A DNA stretch of 64,000 nt from UBA10646 sp003456175 (GTDB taxonomy: Bacteria > Bacteroidota > Bacteroidia > Chitinophagales > Chitinophagaceae), in contig DALYLQ010000002.1 in assembly GCA_031976225.1 (NCBI GenBank), positions 62,001 through 126,000 of the forward strand, written 5' to 3'. This document shows positions 55,111-63,031 of this stretch, piece after piece. Both the position numbers and the translations under genes were made by a program. Position 1 is the first letter of the stretch, and every line of letters starts with the position of its first letter. Below the pieces are notes generated by a model. It worked only from the letters and a program-made list of their open reading frames with translations, was not told the DNA's origin and made no database searches.

Positions 55111-55136
55111 CAAATGTATTTTTTTTTTGAATACAA
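55111..55136 (-). promoter_or_regulatory. Bacteroidota-type promoter for the small secreted protein
   Basis: On the minus strand there is a TTG, then 15 bases including ten A, then TACATTTG, which fits the -7 consensus TAnnTTTG. The spacing is shorter than the usual about 19. The -7 element ends 24 bases before the ATG. Confidence 0.4.
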
Positions 55137-55320
55137 AATATATTTTTATATATCCTTAGTTTTATTTTTTTTATTTATCTTTTTACCACTTTGTCCGATA
55201 TTCCATCATATACGCCAACACATTATGGTATGTATTTACCGCAAGGAAAAAATATGGTTAGCAAGGCACTACTTGTTTTGCCCATGTTAGCTTTGCCATA
55301 TTTGTATTACTTTAGTGCTT

Positions 55321-56580
55321 ATGTCGGAATTGTATACCCTCATTTGGATTGGCATTACCCTACTGTTCATCGGCTTTTTTGCAGGCATTGAAATTGCCTT
55401 CATTAGTGCCAACCGCCTCAATATTGAGCTTAAAAAGAAGCAGGGCAAGAGCAGTGCTATCATTTTAAGTCGCTTTATGGAGAAGCCAGCCTCCTTTATT
55501 GGTACCTGTTTGGTGGGGCTAAATATTTTTCTGGTAGTTTATGGCCTGCTCTTTAGCAGTATTATGGATTCGTTATGGGTGCCTGCAGGGTTAGAAAATT
55601 ATTATTATCTCAAATTGGCTTTCAATACACTTGTATCTACGTTTATCGTTTTGTTGGTAGGTGAGTTTTTCCCAAAAGCGCTGTTTCGTGCTAAAGCCGA
55701 TAGCTTTTTAAGCTTTTTTGCGCCTTTAGTGAACTTGTTTCATAGCTTATTTTATCCTATAGCTAGCGTGTTTGTAAGCTTGAGTGAAACTATCTTGAAA
55801 TATCTATTTAATGTTCGTATGCGTGAAAGCAGCGAACCATTCTCAAAAATTGATTTAGAGCATTTTTTCCAGCAAACAAAAGAGCTCGACGACGATAACC
55901 AAGAGCTTAACACCGAACTGTTTGAGAATGCTTTGAGCTTACCAACAGTTAAAATTAGGCAGTGCTTGGTACCGCGTACCGAAATTGAAGCCTTGCCCAT
56001 TACGACACCTATGAACGAAGTACGTAAGCGTTTTATTGATACCAACCTCAGTAAAATTGTTGTGTACGAAAATAGTATTGATGAAATTGTAGGGTATGTG
56101 CATCAGCTCGATTTATTAAAACGCCCAACCGATATTCAGAGCATCTTACACCCTATCATTGCAGTGCCCGAAAGTATGAGTGCTACCGATTTAATCACCC
56201 GTTTTTCTAAAGAGCGAAAAAGTATTGCATGGGTAGTAGATGAGTTTGGGGGTACCAGCGGAATTGTTACCATGGAAGATGTGCTTGAAGAAATTTTCGG
56301 CGACATTAAAGATGAATACGATGTAGAAGAATTTGTAGAAAAGCAAATTGCCGAAAACGAATACATTTTTAGCGGTCGCCTCGAAATTGATTACCTCAAC
56401 GAAAAGTACGATTTCGATTTTCCTAGCGATCAAAGTGAAACTTTAAGCGGTTATATCATCAACGATCACGAAACCATACCCAAGCTGAAAGAGCGGATTA
56501 TCATTGGCGATTACGAGTTCGATATCCTCAATGTAAGTGATACACGTATAGAAATGGTAAAGGTGAAGTTGTTAAGATAA
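55321..56580 (+). CDS. CNNM/CBS-domain (HlyC/CorC-type) membrane protein
   Basis: 419 residues from ATG 55321; GTG 55315 is less likely. The CNNM (DUF21) membrane domain is at about 1-190, the CBS pair at about 200-320 (VPRTEIEALPITTPMNEVRKRFIDTNLSKIVVYE), and the CorC_HlyC domain at the C-terminus. WVVDEFGGTSGIVTMEDVLEEIFGDIKDEYD is a hallmark. The family is tied to Mg/Co export. In gliding Bacteroidota a related protein is GldE, so either role is possible. Confidence 0.88.
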   Translation: MSELYTLIWIGITLLFIGFFAGIEIAFISANRLNIELKKKQGKSSAIILSRFMEKPASFIGTCLVGLNIFLVVYGLLFSSIMDSLWVPAGLENYYYLKLAFNTLVSTFIVLLVGEFFPKALFRAKADSFLSFFAPLVNLFHSLFYPIASVFVSLSETILKYLFNVRMRESSEPFSKIDLEHFFQQTKELDDDNQELNTELFENALSLPTVKIRQCLVPRTEIEALPITTPMNEVRKRFIDTNLSKIVVYENSIDEIVGYVHQLDLLKRPTDIQSILHPIIAVPESMSATDLITRFSKERKSIAWVVDEFGGTSGIVTMEDVLEEIFGDIKDEYDVEEFVEKQIAENEYIFSGRLEIDYLNEKYDFDFPSDQSETLSGYIINDHETIPKLKERIIIGDYEFDILNVSDTRIEMVKVKLLR

Positions 56581-56652
56581 CACCTAGCACACTTTTAAGC
56601 CAACGCTACCACTATCTTTGCCGCCATTTATTAGCAACTCTAGTACAATCGC

Positions 56653-57507
56653 ATGGCCGGTATTTTCAACAGACGTAATAGCAATAGCACTGCTGCCGAA
56701 ATGAGTTTTGTAGACCATCTCGAGGCATTGCGCTGGCATGTACTACGTTCTTTCATTGTAGTGTTGGTAATTGCAATACTCTGCTTTATTAACATGAAAT
56801 GGCTTTTCGAAAATATCATTGCAGGTCCTATCAATCCAAACTTTATTAGTTACAAAGCACTCTGCGATTTTAGTCATTGGATACATGCCGGCGAAGCCTT
56901 GTGTATGCCGCCCATTAAGGTATCGATGCAAACCACCACTTTCGGTGGACAGTTTATGAGTAGCATTACCATTGCTTTTGTATCAGGCTTTATTATTGGC
57001 TTCCCTTATATTTTTTGGGAGTTTTGGCGTTTTGTGAAACCCGCACTTACACCCAAAGAGCTTAGTGGAACCCGTTTTGCCATTTTTTGGGTGTCGTTGT
57101 TCTTTTTCATGGGGGCATCGTTCGGATATTTTCTATTAGGGCCATTCACCTTCAATTTTCTCGCCAACTTCAATTTGGGTTTCATGATAGAAACTAAACC
57201 CACCATCAACGATTATCTCGATAACCTTATTAATATCATCATTGGTTGTGGTTTGGCGTTTGAGTTGCCAGTATTGGCACATGTACTTACCCGCATTGGC
57301 CTTATTACTCCCAACACTTTAAAAGAAGGTCGCCGCTTTGCCATTGTAATCATGTTGGTGGTAGCCGCCATTATTACCCCAAGCCCCGATTGGATGAGCC
57401 AAATGTTGGTTTTCATACCACTATTTTGTTTGTATCAGCTAAGTATTTGGGTAAGCCGCAGGGCATACAAAGACATGGAGAAGAAAGAAAAAGAAGAGTG
57501 GAGTTAA
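56653..57507 (+). CDS. tatC: Sec-independent protein translocase subunit TatC
   Basis: 284 residues with six helices. The N-terminal signature MSFVDHLEALRWHVLRS includes the conserved Glu that binds the twin-arginine signal. FIIGFPYIFWEFWRFVKPALTPKE and the later FELPVLAHVLTRIGLITPNTLKEGRRFAIVIMLVVAAIITPSPDWMSQM match TatC. It exports folded proteins. tatA is not next to it. There is an extra loop (about 63-95, with two Cys) compared with E. coli, common in Bacteroidota. Confidence 0.95.
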   Translation: MAGIFNRRNSNSTAAEMSFVDHLEALRWHVLRSFIVVLVIAILCFINMKWLFENIIAGPINPNFISYKALCDFSHWIHAGEALCMPPIKVSMQTTTFGGQFMSSITIAFVSGFIIGFPYIFWEFWRFVKPALTPKELSGTRFAIFWVSLFFFMGASFGYFLLGPFTFNFLANFNLGFMIETKPTINDYLDNLINIIIGCGLAFELPVLAHVLTRIGLITPNTLKEGRRFAIVIMLVVAAIITPSPDWMSQMLVFIPLFCLYQLSIWVSRRAYKDMEKKEKEEWS

Positions 57508-57573
57508 GATAAAAATGCCGCCTTACGGCAAATGATGATGCACGCCCTATCTTTAGCTTCTAACTTAATCGCT

Positions 57574-58056
57574 ATGGCTACATCGCAACAGCTGACGCAA
57601 CACTTACAACAAGTTTTTTTCGGCGGTAATTGGACCTGTTCTTGCCTGCAAACACAACTCGAAGATGTTACTTGGCAAGAGGCAATTGCACCCAACCCAT
57701 ACGGCAACAATATTGCCACACTTACCTATCATATCGGATATTATGTAGATGCCATCATACCCGTACTTCAAGGTGGCGAACTAATAGCGAAAGATGCACA
57801 TAGCTTCAACCATCCACCCATTACCAATGCACACGATTGGAATCAGTTAGTACAACATATTTGCAATAGGGTCATTGTGTTACAGCAGTTGGTGCATGCC
57901 TTGCCAGATACTATTTGGGATGAAACTTTTGTAGCGCCACAATATGGTACCTACTACCGCAACATTTTGGGGTTAATAGAACACACGCATTACCACCTCG
58001 GACAAATTGCACTCATCAAAAAAATCATTCGTAATACACATGTTACACTTACGTAA
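57574..58056 (+). CDS. DinB-like (DUF1572-type) protein
   Basis: 160 residues from ATG 57574. ATG 57532 would add 14 residues, partly iterated-motif sequence, and is disfavoured. It is a four-helix bundle with a His triad typical of DinB-type metal sites: TLTYHIGYYVDA (about 50), a middle His, and EHTHYHLGQIALIKK (about 140-150). These are probably metal-dependent thiol or sugar-modifying enzymes of unknown substrate. The 3' end overlaps the next gene by 17 bases. Confidence 0.8.
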   Translation: MATSQQLTQHLQQVFFGGNWTCSCLQTQLEDVTWQEAIAPNPYGNNIATLTYHIGYYVDAIIPVLQGGELIAKDAHSFNHPPITNAHDWNQLVQHICNRVIVLQQLVHALPDTIWDETFVAPQYGTYYRNILGLIEHTHYHLGQIALIKKIIRNTHVTLT

Positions 58057-58480
58057 ATGGATAGTTGTAGTAATGCTGTTGTTAGTAGTAGCTGTTGCAG
58101 CATCGGCTCAGAAAAATCCATCAACCACCATCCAAAGTTTATTGCAGCAGCAAGCAACTGCCTGGAATCGAGGCAATATCGAAAGTTTTATGTCTATTGC
58201 TTATTGGAATGACGATTCACTCATGTTTATTGGTAGTCGTGGACCTACCTACGGATATGCTGCTACTTTAGCCAACTATAAAAAAAGCTATCCCGACACC
58301 GCCACTATGGGCAAATTAAGTTTTGAAGTGTTGCAGCTAAAACCTTTGAGTAAAGATTGTTACTTTATGGTAGGTAAGTGGTTTTTACAACGTAGTAAAG
58401 GCAATGTCGGTGGTCACTTTACATTAATATGGCGCTACATCAACCGACGTTGGGTAATCGTAGCCGACCATAGCAGTTAG
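58040..58480 (+). CDS. SnoaL/DUF4440-like (NTF2-fold) secreted protein
   Basis: 146 residues from ATG 58040. The signal peptide starts MLHLRKW, encoded by a short-form iterated motif (58047-58059), and ends ASA|Q. The mature part has the NTF2-like pattern IQSLLQQQATAWNRGNIESFMSIAYWNDDSLMFIG and a C-terminal sheet ending GHFTLIWRYINRRWVIVADHSS. Family members bind small ligands or have lyase activity. It is translationally coupled to the DinB-like gene. Confidence 0.8.
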   Translation: MLHLRKWIVVVMLLLVVAVAASAQKNPSTTIQSLLQQQATAWNRGNIESFMSIAYWNDDSLMFIGSRGPTYGYAATLANYKKSYPDTATMGKLSFEVLQLKPLSKDCYFMVGKWFLQRSKGNVGGHFTLIWRYINRRWVIVADHSS

Positions 58481-58517
58481 CGTAAGCATTTACCGTAGGG
58501 TGCATAATAGGTATTGG

Positions 58518-58787
58518 CTACTGTTGTTGTAATGTTTCGTAATAATCGGCTGGTGTTGGAATTTTCCAGTCTATTTTGTTTTTCCAGAGTCGTAGTAAGT
58601 ACAAGGCTAGCCCCAAGCCACTAACAAAAGCAAAACCCCAGTATAAATAATTACCCAAAACGGGTGCTGCTTTTGGAAAGCCCCAACCGAACATGATGCC
58701 AACGGTGCAGTTCACCATCATCCAAACGAAGGTTACGAATAAACTCCACCCAATACGTTTAAGAAAGCGTGTAACTTCTGGCTCCAT
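58518..58787 (-). CDS. small membrane protein, unknown
   Basis: 89 residues with two helices (about 12-32 and 44-65), then a cytoplasmic tail with NKIDWKIPTPADYYETLQQQ. No family was named. It is 56 bases downstream of the GH25 gene and on the same strand. Confidence 0.55.
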   Translation of the reverse strand: MEPEVTRFLKRIGWSLFVTFVWMMVNCTVGIMFGWGFPKAAPVLGNYLYWGFAFVSGLGLALYLLRLWKNKIDWKIPTPADYYETLQQQ

Positions 58788-58843
58788 GTTAACTGTAATT
58801 TCTGGTAATGTTGTAACCTAACAAGATTGTTGTAGAAAAGTTG

Positions 58844-59632
58844 TTATTGTAGTAGCAACTCGGCAAAATCTGTACTGTCGCCGTTAAACACATTCATGTC
58901 TATAGGGCCAATTACACCATTTACACGGCCTTTTTCGCTGTGTTGCCAAAAATGCCACTCTCTTTGAATGCGTGGTTTTTCGGGCTGAAAGTAGTGGGCT
59001 GCCCAAAGTATGTAATCGTTGAAATCGTTACCCAAATAGCGTTCGTAAAAGTTAACATAAGTGTATAAAATGGGGCGTACACCTGTGGCTTGTTCTACTG
59101 TTGTTAGCCAAGCTTTCACCTCTTTTCGCATTTTATCGGGCGATACACCATAGAGTTGTTCTATATCTAACACAGGTGGCAGGTCGCCGGGTGCTAAACT
59201 TACCGTACGCAAGAAATGCTTGGCTTGGGCTTTGCCATCTTTCGTGGCTAGAAAAAAATGATAAGCACCGCGTACCATACCCGCCTTTTTACTTTCACGC
59301 CAATTACGTTCGAACTGTGCGTCGACCTTGCCTAAGCCTTCTGTAGCTTTGATAAAGGCAAAGTGTAGGCGTATATCTTTTTCCCGCATTTGTTGCAGTT
59401 TTTTCCATGCAATAAAACCTTGGTATTTGCTTACATCTACACCATGTATTTCGTAGCCCGTGGGTCTAGGTATTTGGAAATTTTTATAAACTGCAAATTC
59501 TGCTGCGTCGATTGCTGTTTTGCGCCACCACCAATAACCAATACAAGCTCCAGAAAATAATAGTAGTAGCATCCAAACCCACCAGAAGCTGCGTTGCTGC
59601 CTTACGATTTTAGAAGTTGTTGGTGTTGCCAT
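58844..59632 (-). CDS. GH25-family lysozyme, membrane-anchored
   Basis: 262 residues. A single N-terminal helix (about 16-32, WWVWMLLLLFSGACIGYWWW) acts as anchor or uncleaved signal. The catalytic domain (about 55-260) has HGVDVSKYQGFIAW, FIKATEG, RGAYHFF and PVLDIEQL (catalytic Asp/Glu). It also has the late WHFWQHSEKGRVNGVIGPIDMNVFNGD motif of GH25. It would cut the glycan backbone of peptidoglycan. Confidence 0.92.
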   Translation of the reverse strand: MATPTTSKIVRQQRSFWWVWMLLLLFSGACIGYWWWRKTAIDAAEFAVYKNFQIPRPTGYEIHGVDVSKYQGFIAWKKLQQMREKDIRLHFAFIKATEGLGKVDAQFERNWRESKKAGMVRGAYHFFLATKDGKAQAKHFLRTVSLAPGDLPPVLDIEQLYGVSPDKMRKEVKAWLTTVEQATGVRPILYTYVNFYERYLGNDFNDYILWAAHYFQPEKPRIQREWHFWQHSEKGRVNGVIGPIDMNVFNGDSTDFAELLLQ

Positions 59633-59658
59633 ATCATTATTAGTACAAATGTGCTTGC

Positions 59659-60732
59659 ATGAGGTTACATGACAAAAAAATGTTGCCTTATCTTCGGCCC
59701 ATGCCTTATTTCAATTGGAACGATACGGTTAACCTGATTACGAAGCTTACACCAAGCCGCATCATCAACATGGCCAAGGTTTGGAGCAGCTATCAAATCA
59801 GTAAGCTTACAGGTAAGCCTATACAATGGGGGCAGCCTATTTCTATATCGTTTGAACCAACAACTAGCTGTAACTTACGTTGCCCAGAATGTCCGAGTGG
59901 ATTAAGAGAATTCACACGTCCGACGGGCATGTTGCAGCACGATTTTTTTACGGAAACAATCGATCAAATACACCGTAAGCTATTGTACTTGGTGTTTTAT
60001 TTTCAAGGAGAACCTTACCTCAATCCAAAGTTTTTGGATATGGTGAAGTATGCATCTGCCAAAGGTATTTATACTGCTACTAGTACCAATGCTCATTATT
60101 TAAACGATGAACGTGCTAAAGCAACTGTAGAGAGTGGCCTCGATAGGCTTATTATTTCTATAGACGGTACTACGCAAGATGTATATCAATCGTACCGTGT
60201 AGGTGGTAAGCTCGATAAAGTGCTTGAGGGTGCTCGCAATATTGTGAAATGGAAAAAGCAACTCAATAGCAAAAAGCCCTTTGTATTCTTTCAGTTTTTG
60301 GTGGTAAAACCTAACGAACATCAAATAGAGGATATTAAAAAGTTGGCTGCTGAAATAGGGGTTGATCAAGTGCGTTTTAAAACGGCGCAGGTATACGATT
60401 ACGAAAACGATCCAAACCAACTGATTCCTACCATCGATAAGTACAGTCGTTACAAAAAGGCTAAAGATGGTACCATGCAGATTAAAAGCGGGTTGAATAA
60501 CCATTGTTGGCGTTTGTGGAGTGCCAATGTAATTACCTGGGATGGTCTCGTTGTACCTTGCTGCTTTGATAAAGATGCGATGCACCGATTAGGGAATCTA
60601 AAAATGCAAAATTTTACAGATATCTGGAAAAACGATAATTATCAACAGTTTAGGAAAGAGCTGATGACGAGCCGTAAGAACATTGATATCTGTGCCAATT
60701 GCAGTGAAGGTCTTAAGGTTTGGGAAGAGTAA
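59659..60732 (+). CDS. radical SAM protein with SPASM-like Cys region
   Basis: 357 residues. The radical SAM cluster motif is EPTTSCNLRCPECPSG (CxxxCxxC). The SAM-binding region contains YFQGEPYLNPKFLDMVKYA. A C-terminal SPASM-like Cys-rich segment reads LVVPCCFDKDAMHRLGNLKM and ICANCSEG. Such enzymes modify peptides or proteins, but no precursor peptide was seen nearby. An internal ATG at 59680 is a possible alternative start. Confidence 0.85.
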   Translation: MRLHDKKMLPYLRPMPYFNWNDTVNLITKLTPSRIINMAKVWSSYQISKLTGKPIQWGQPISISFEPTTSCNLRCPECPSGLREFTRPTGMLQHDFFTETIDQIHRKLLYLVFYFQGEPYLNPKFLDMVKYASAKGIYTATSTNAHYLNDERAKATVESGLDRLIISIDGTTQDVYQSYRVGGKLDKVLEGARNIVKWKKQLNSKKPFVFFQFLVVKPNEHQIEDIKKLAAEIGVDQVRFKTAQVYDYENDPNQLIPTIDKYSRYKKAKDGTMQIKSGLNNHCWRLWSANVITWDGLVVPCCFDKDAMHRLGNLKMQNFTDIWKNDNYQQFRKELMTSRKNIDICANCSEGLKVWEE

Positions 60733-60888
60733 TAAATTTCAGTCAATATCAACATTTACCGTAAGGTAAATTACCGATTACATTTCGTGAAGTATCCTTT
60801 GTTGTTGAACTTTTATTTGTTATTTTAGCCATAATAACACACAATCCAATTCCCCCCATTCGGTTGGTGTAGCCAAAACTACTTCTGT

Positions 60889-61365
60889 ATGGGTATTGAA
60901 AAAGACATTCAGCAAAACAGCTTTCGTAATGCCTTTCAAAAGGTAATGATCAACGTGTTGTACACGCATACTTGGTTAGCGGAACATGTGAAGCAATTTT
61001 TAGCCAAAGAAGATATTACGCCTCAGCAATACAATATTCTCCGCATTTTGCGTGGTAGTAAAGAACCCCTCAGTACCCTTCAAATTAGGGCTCGCATGCT
61101 CGATAAAATGAGTGATACCAGCCGCATTGTAGATCGTATGGTATCGAAACAACTGGTATGCAAAAAAGCGAATCCGCTCGATAAACGTTTGGTAGATGTA
61201 ACCATTGCAGCACAAGGGTTAGCAGTGCTTGAAAGGCTCGATGCTATTAACCACGAGTTAGATAGTGTGGTGAGTAATCAGTTAAGCGAACAAGAGTGCG
61301 AACAACTGAGTAGCCTGCTCGATAAAATGAGAGGTAATAATACCAAACGTAGGCTCGTATCTTAG
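60889..61365 (+). CDS. MarR-family transcriptional regulator
   Basis: 158 residues, typical for MarR. The winged helix is at about 45-125: LAKEDITPQQYNILRILRGSKEPLSTLQIRARMLDKMSDTSRIVDRMVSKQLV, with wing NPLDKRLVDVTIAAQG. N- and C-terminal dimer helices are present. It ends 7 bases before the GHL10 gene and may share its transcript. Its ligand is unknown. Confidence 0.9.
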   Translation: MGIEKDIQQNSFRNAFQKVMINVLYTHTWLAEHVKQFLAKEDITPQQYNILRILRGSKEPLSTLQIRARMLDKMSDTSRIVDRMVSKQLVCKKANPLDKRLVDVTIAAQGLAVLERLDAINHELDSVVSNQLSEQECEQLSSLLDKMRGNNTKRRLVS

Positions 61366-61372
61366 CGGCATC

Positions 61373-62956
61373 ATGAAGTTAAGATTGCCCAAAAAATTAC
61401 AAACACTATCATGGTTTGCTATTGCCGTGATAATATGTTTATGCTGTAACCTTACGGTAAATGCTCAGCCGAAATTTGAATTTAGAGCTGTATGGATAGC
61501 TACCGTTGAAAACATTGATTGGCCTAGCAAAAGAACGCTAAGCGTTGAACAACAAAAAGCAGAGTTTATTCGCATACTCGATTTGCATCAACGCAATGGC
61601 ATGAATGCAATCATTATGCAGGTTCGTCCCACTGCCGATGCATTTTACTCGAGCGCTTTAGAACCTTGGAGCGAATATTTAACCGGCACGCAGGGTAAGC
61701 CACCAACACCTTTTTACGATCCGCTGCAGTTTATGATTGAAGCAACGCATCAACGTGGTATGGAATTTCATGCATGGTTAAACCCTTACCGAGCTGTTTT
61801 TAACGTGAGTAAAAGTTCGGTAGCGCCAACACATATTACCAAAGTGCATCCTGATTGGTTTATAACATTTGAGGGCAAAAAGTACTTTGACCCCGGTGAG
61901 CCAGAGGTATTAAAGCATGTAGCTCGTGTAGTAAAAGATATTGTGAGCCGTTACGATGTTGATGCCATACATATGGATGATTATTTTTATCCGTATCGGG
62001 TGCCTGGGAAAGATTTTCCTGATCAAAAAAACTATGCGAAATACCCACGTGGTTTAAATAAAGACGATTGGCGTAGAAGCAATTGCGACAGCATTATTAA
62101 GTTATTGCATGAAACCATTCGTAACGAAAGGCCTACGGTTAAGTTTGGAATTAGTCCGTTCGGAGTTTGGCGCAATTCAAGTAAAGATCCGATGGGTAGT
62201 AACACAAAAGCCGGACAAACCAATTACGACGATTTATATGCAGATATTCTGCTATGGATGCGTGAAGGTTGGATTGATTATGTAGTACCACAATTGTATT
62301 GGGAAACAGGCCACAAACTGTGCGATTACGAAACCCTAACCCAATGGTGGGCCGAACATAGTTACGGCAAGCATGTATACATTGGGCATGGTATTTATAG
62401 AGCCGGTACCACAAGTACTTGGAAAGATAGTAACGAAATTCCTAAACAAATTAACATTGCTCGTAATACACCTAATGTACATGGTAGTGCTTATTTCAGT
62501 AGTAAAACTTTCGAGAAAAATCCTATGGGTTGGAACGATTCGTTGCAGCAAGTATATTACCGCTATCCGAGTTTAGTACCGCCGATGCCTTGGATAGATA
62601 GCGTGCCGCCGCCAGCACCTCACTTACAACAACCTAAAGAGAAACATCTCACCGCTACGGGTGTTACAATTAAAGGAACTGTAAATGATACAACGGAACA
62701 GGTGGTTTGTAAGTTAGTGCTGTATTATAACGATGATTTGAGTAGTTTATACCGTACACCACGAACAATTAAGGTGATCAACGATAATCAAAAAGAGGTG
62801 GATATTAGTTTGATATTTGAGCAGCTACCAGCCTCGTGGGAGCGTTGTTTTATTGCTACAACTATTGTAGATATTGAAAACAATGAGAGTGCACCAAGTA
62901 ATACCATTCAGCTTATTAAAACCGATAAAGGTTGGTCGCTTGCGAAAAATAAATAA
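61373..62956 (+). CDS. GHL10-type (DUF187) glycoside hydrolase, secreted
   Basis: 527 residues. The signal peptide ends LTVNA|Q, encoded by an exact iterated-motif copy (61450-61463). The TIM-barrel family motifs are EFRAVWIATVENIDWPS, MNAIIMQVRPTADAFYSS, HAWLNPYR, DAIHMDDYFYPY (probable acid/base region) and DYVVPQLYWE. A C-terminal beta domain of about 100 residues follows. It belongs to the putative peptidoglycan- or glycan-processing family GHL10. The next gene converges. Confidence 0.88.
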   Translation: MKLRLPKKLQTLSWFAIAVIICLCCNLTVNAQPKFEFRAVWIATVENIDWPSKRTLSVEQQKAEFIRILDLHQRNGMNAIIMQVRPTADAFYSSALEPWSEYLTGTQGKPPTPFYDPLQFMIEATHQRGMEFHAWLNPYRAVFNVSKSSVAPTHITKVHPDWFITFEGKKYFDPGEPEVLKHVARVVKDIVSRYDVDAIHMDDYFYPYRVPGKDFPDQKNYAKYPRGLNKDDWRRSNCDSIIKLLHETIRNERPTVKFGISPFGVWRNSSKDPMGSNTKAGQTNYDDLYADILLWMREGWIDYVVPQLYWETGHKLCDYETLTQWWAEHSYGKHVYIGHGIYRAGTTSTWKDSNEIPKQINIARNTPNVHGSAYFSSKTFEKNPMGWNDSLQQVYYRYPSLVPPMPWIDSVPPPAPHLQQPKEKHLTATGVTIKGTVNDTTEQVVCKLVLYYNDDLSSLYRTPRTIKVINDNQKEVDISLIFEQLPASWERCFIATTIVDIENNESAPSNTIQLIKTDKGWSLAKNK

Positions 62957-62977
62957 GTAATACTTACGTAAATGATA

Positions 62978-63007
62978 AACGCCGAAGTAAGCTTTTACTT
63001 CGGCGTT
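62978..63007. terminator. bidirectional terminator
   Basis: The stem AACGCCGAAGTAA / TTACTTCGGCGTT has a 4-base loop and A/T-rich sides. It lies between the convergent GHL10 and mutase genes. Iterated motifs flank it on both sides (62962-62974 and 63014-63025). Confidence 0.85.
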
Positions 63008-63031
63008 ATTTATTTTACCGTAAGGTGTGCC

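Larger units (their letters stand above)
2704..62974. repeat. iterated motif CATTTACGTAAGT, short form, dispersed over the window
   Basis: It has the same flanks as the long form with the central CC/GG reduced, giving the perfect palindrome TTACGTAA. Copies start at or near 2704, 6429, 17097, 20110, 30639, 40287, 40809, 44880, 45897, 49822, 58047 and 62962. Near matches (ACTTGCGTAAATG and similar) are at 16410, 27083, 37033, 47617, 53568 and 54036. It often lies next to long-form copies. Confidence 0.8.
1925..63025. repeat. iterated motif CATTTACCGTAAGG, long form, dispersed over the window
   Basis: Exact 12-bp cores TTTACCGTAAGG or the complement, read by eye, start at or near 1925, 2640, 4380, 8090, 8858, 12999, 15037, 17285, 20082, 21634, 24257, 25986, 27125, 29473, 33904, 35067, 38526, 41905, 42721, 49760, 51956, 53021, 60753, 61450 and 63014. 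Variants with one or two changes start at 9694, 11960, 12029, 14990, 16752, 17993, 20257, 22313, 24226, 27157, 33727, 36079, 40093, 41122, 45481, 49345, 49835, 51853, 53931, 55234, 57521 and 58487. Both orientations are about equal. Eleven of the 25 exact copies are intergenic. Confidence 0.9.

Noticed and set aside
55191..55391. 66-codon plus-strand ORF overlapping the start of the CNNM/CBS gene
   Set aside because: Overlaps the real gene by about 70 bases in another frame. Its N-terminal part contains an iterated motif (YLPQG) and the rest is shadow sequence with no coding character.
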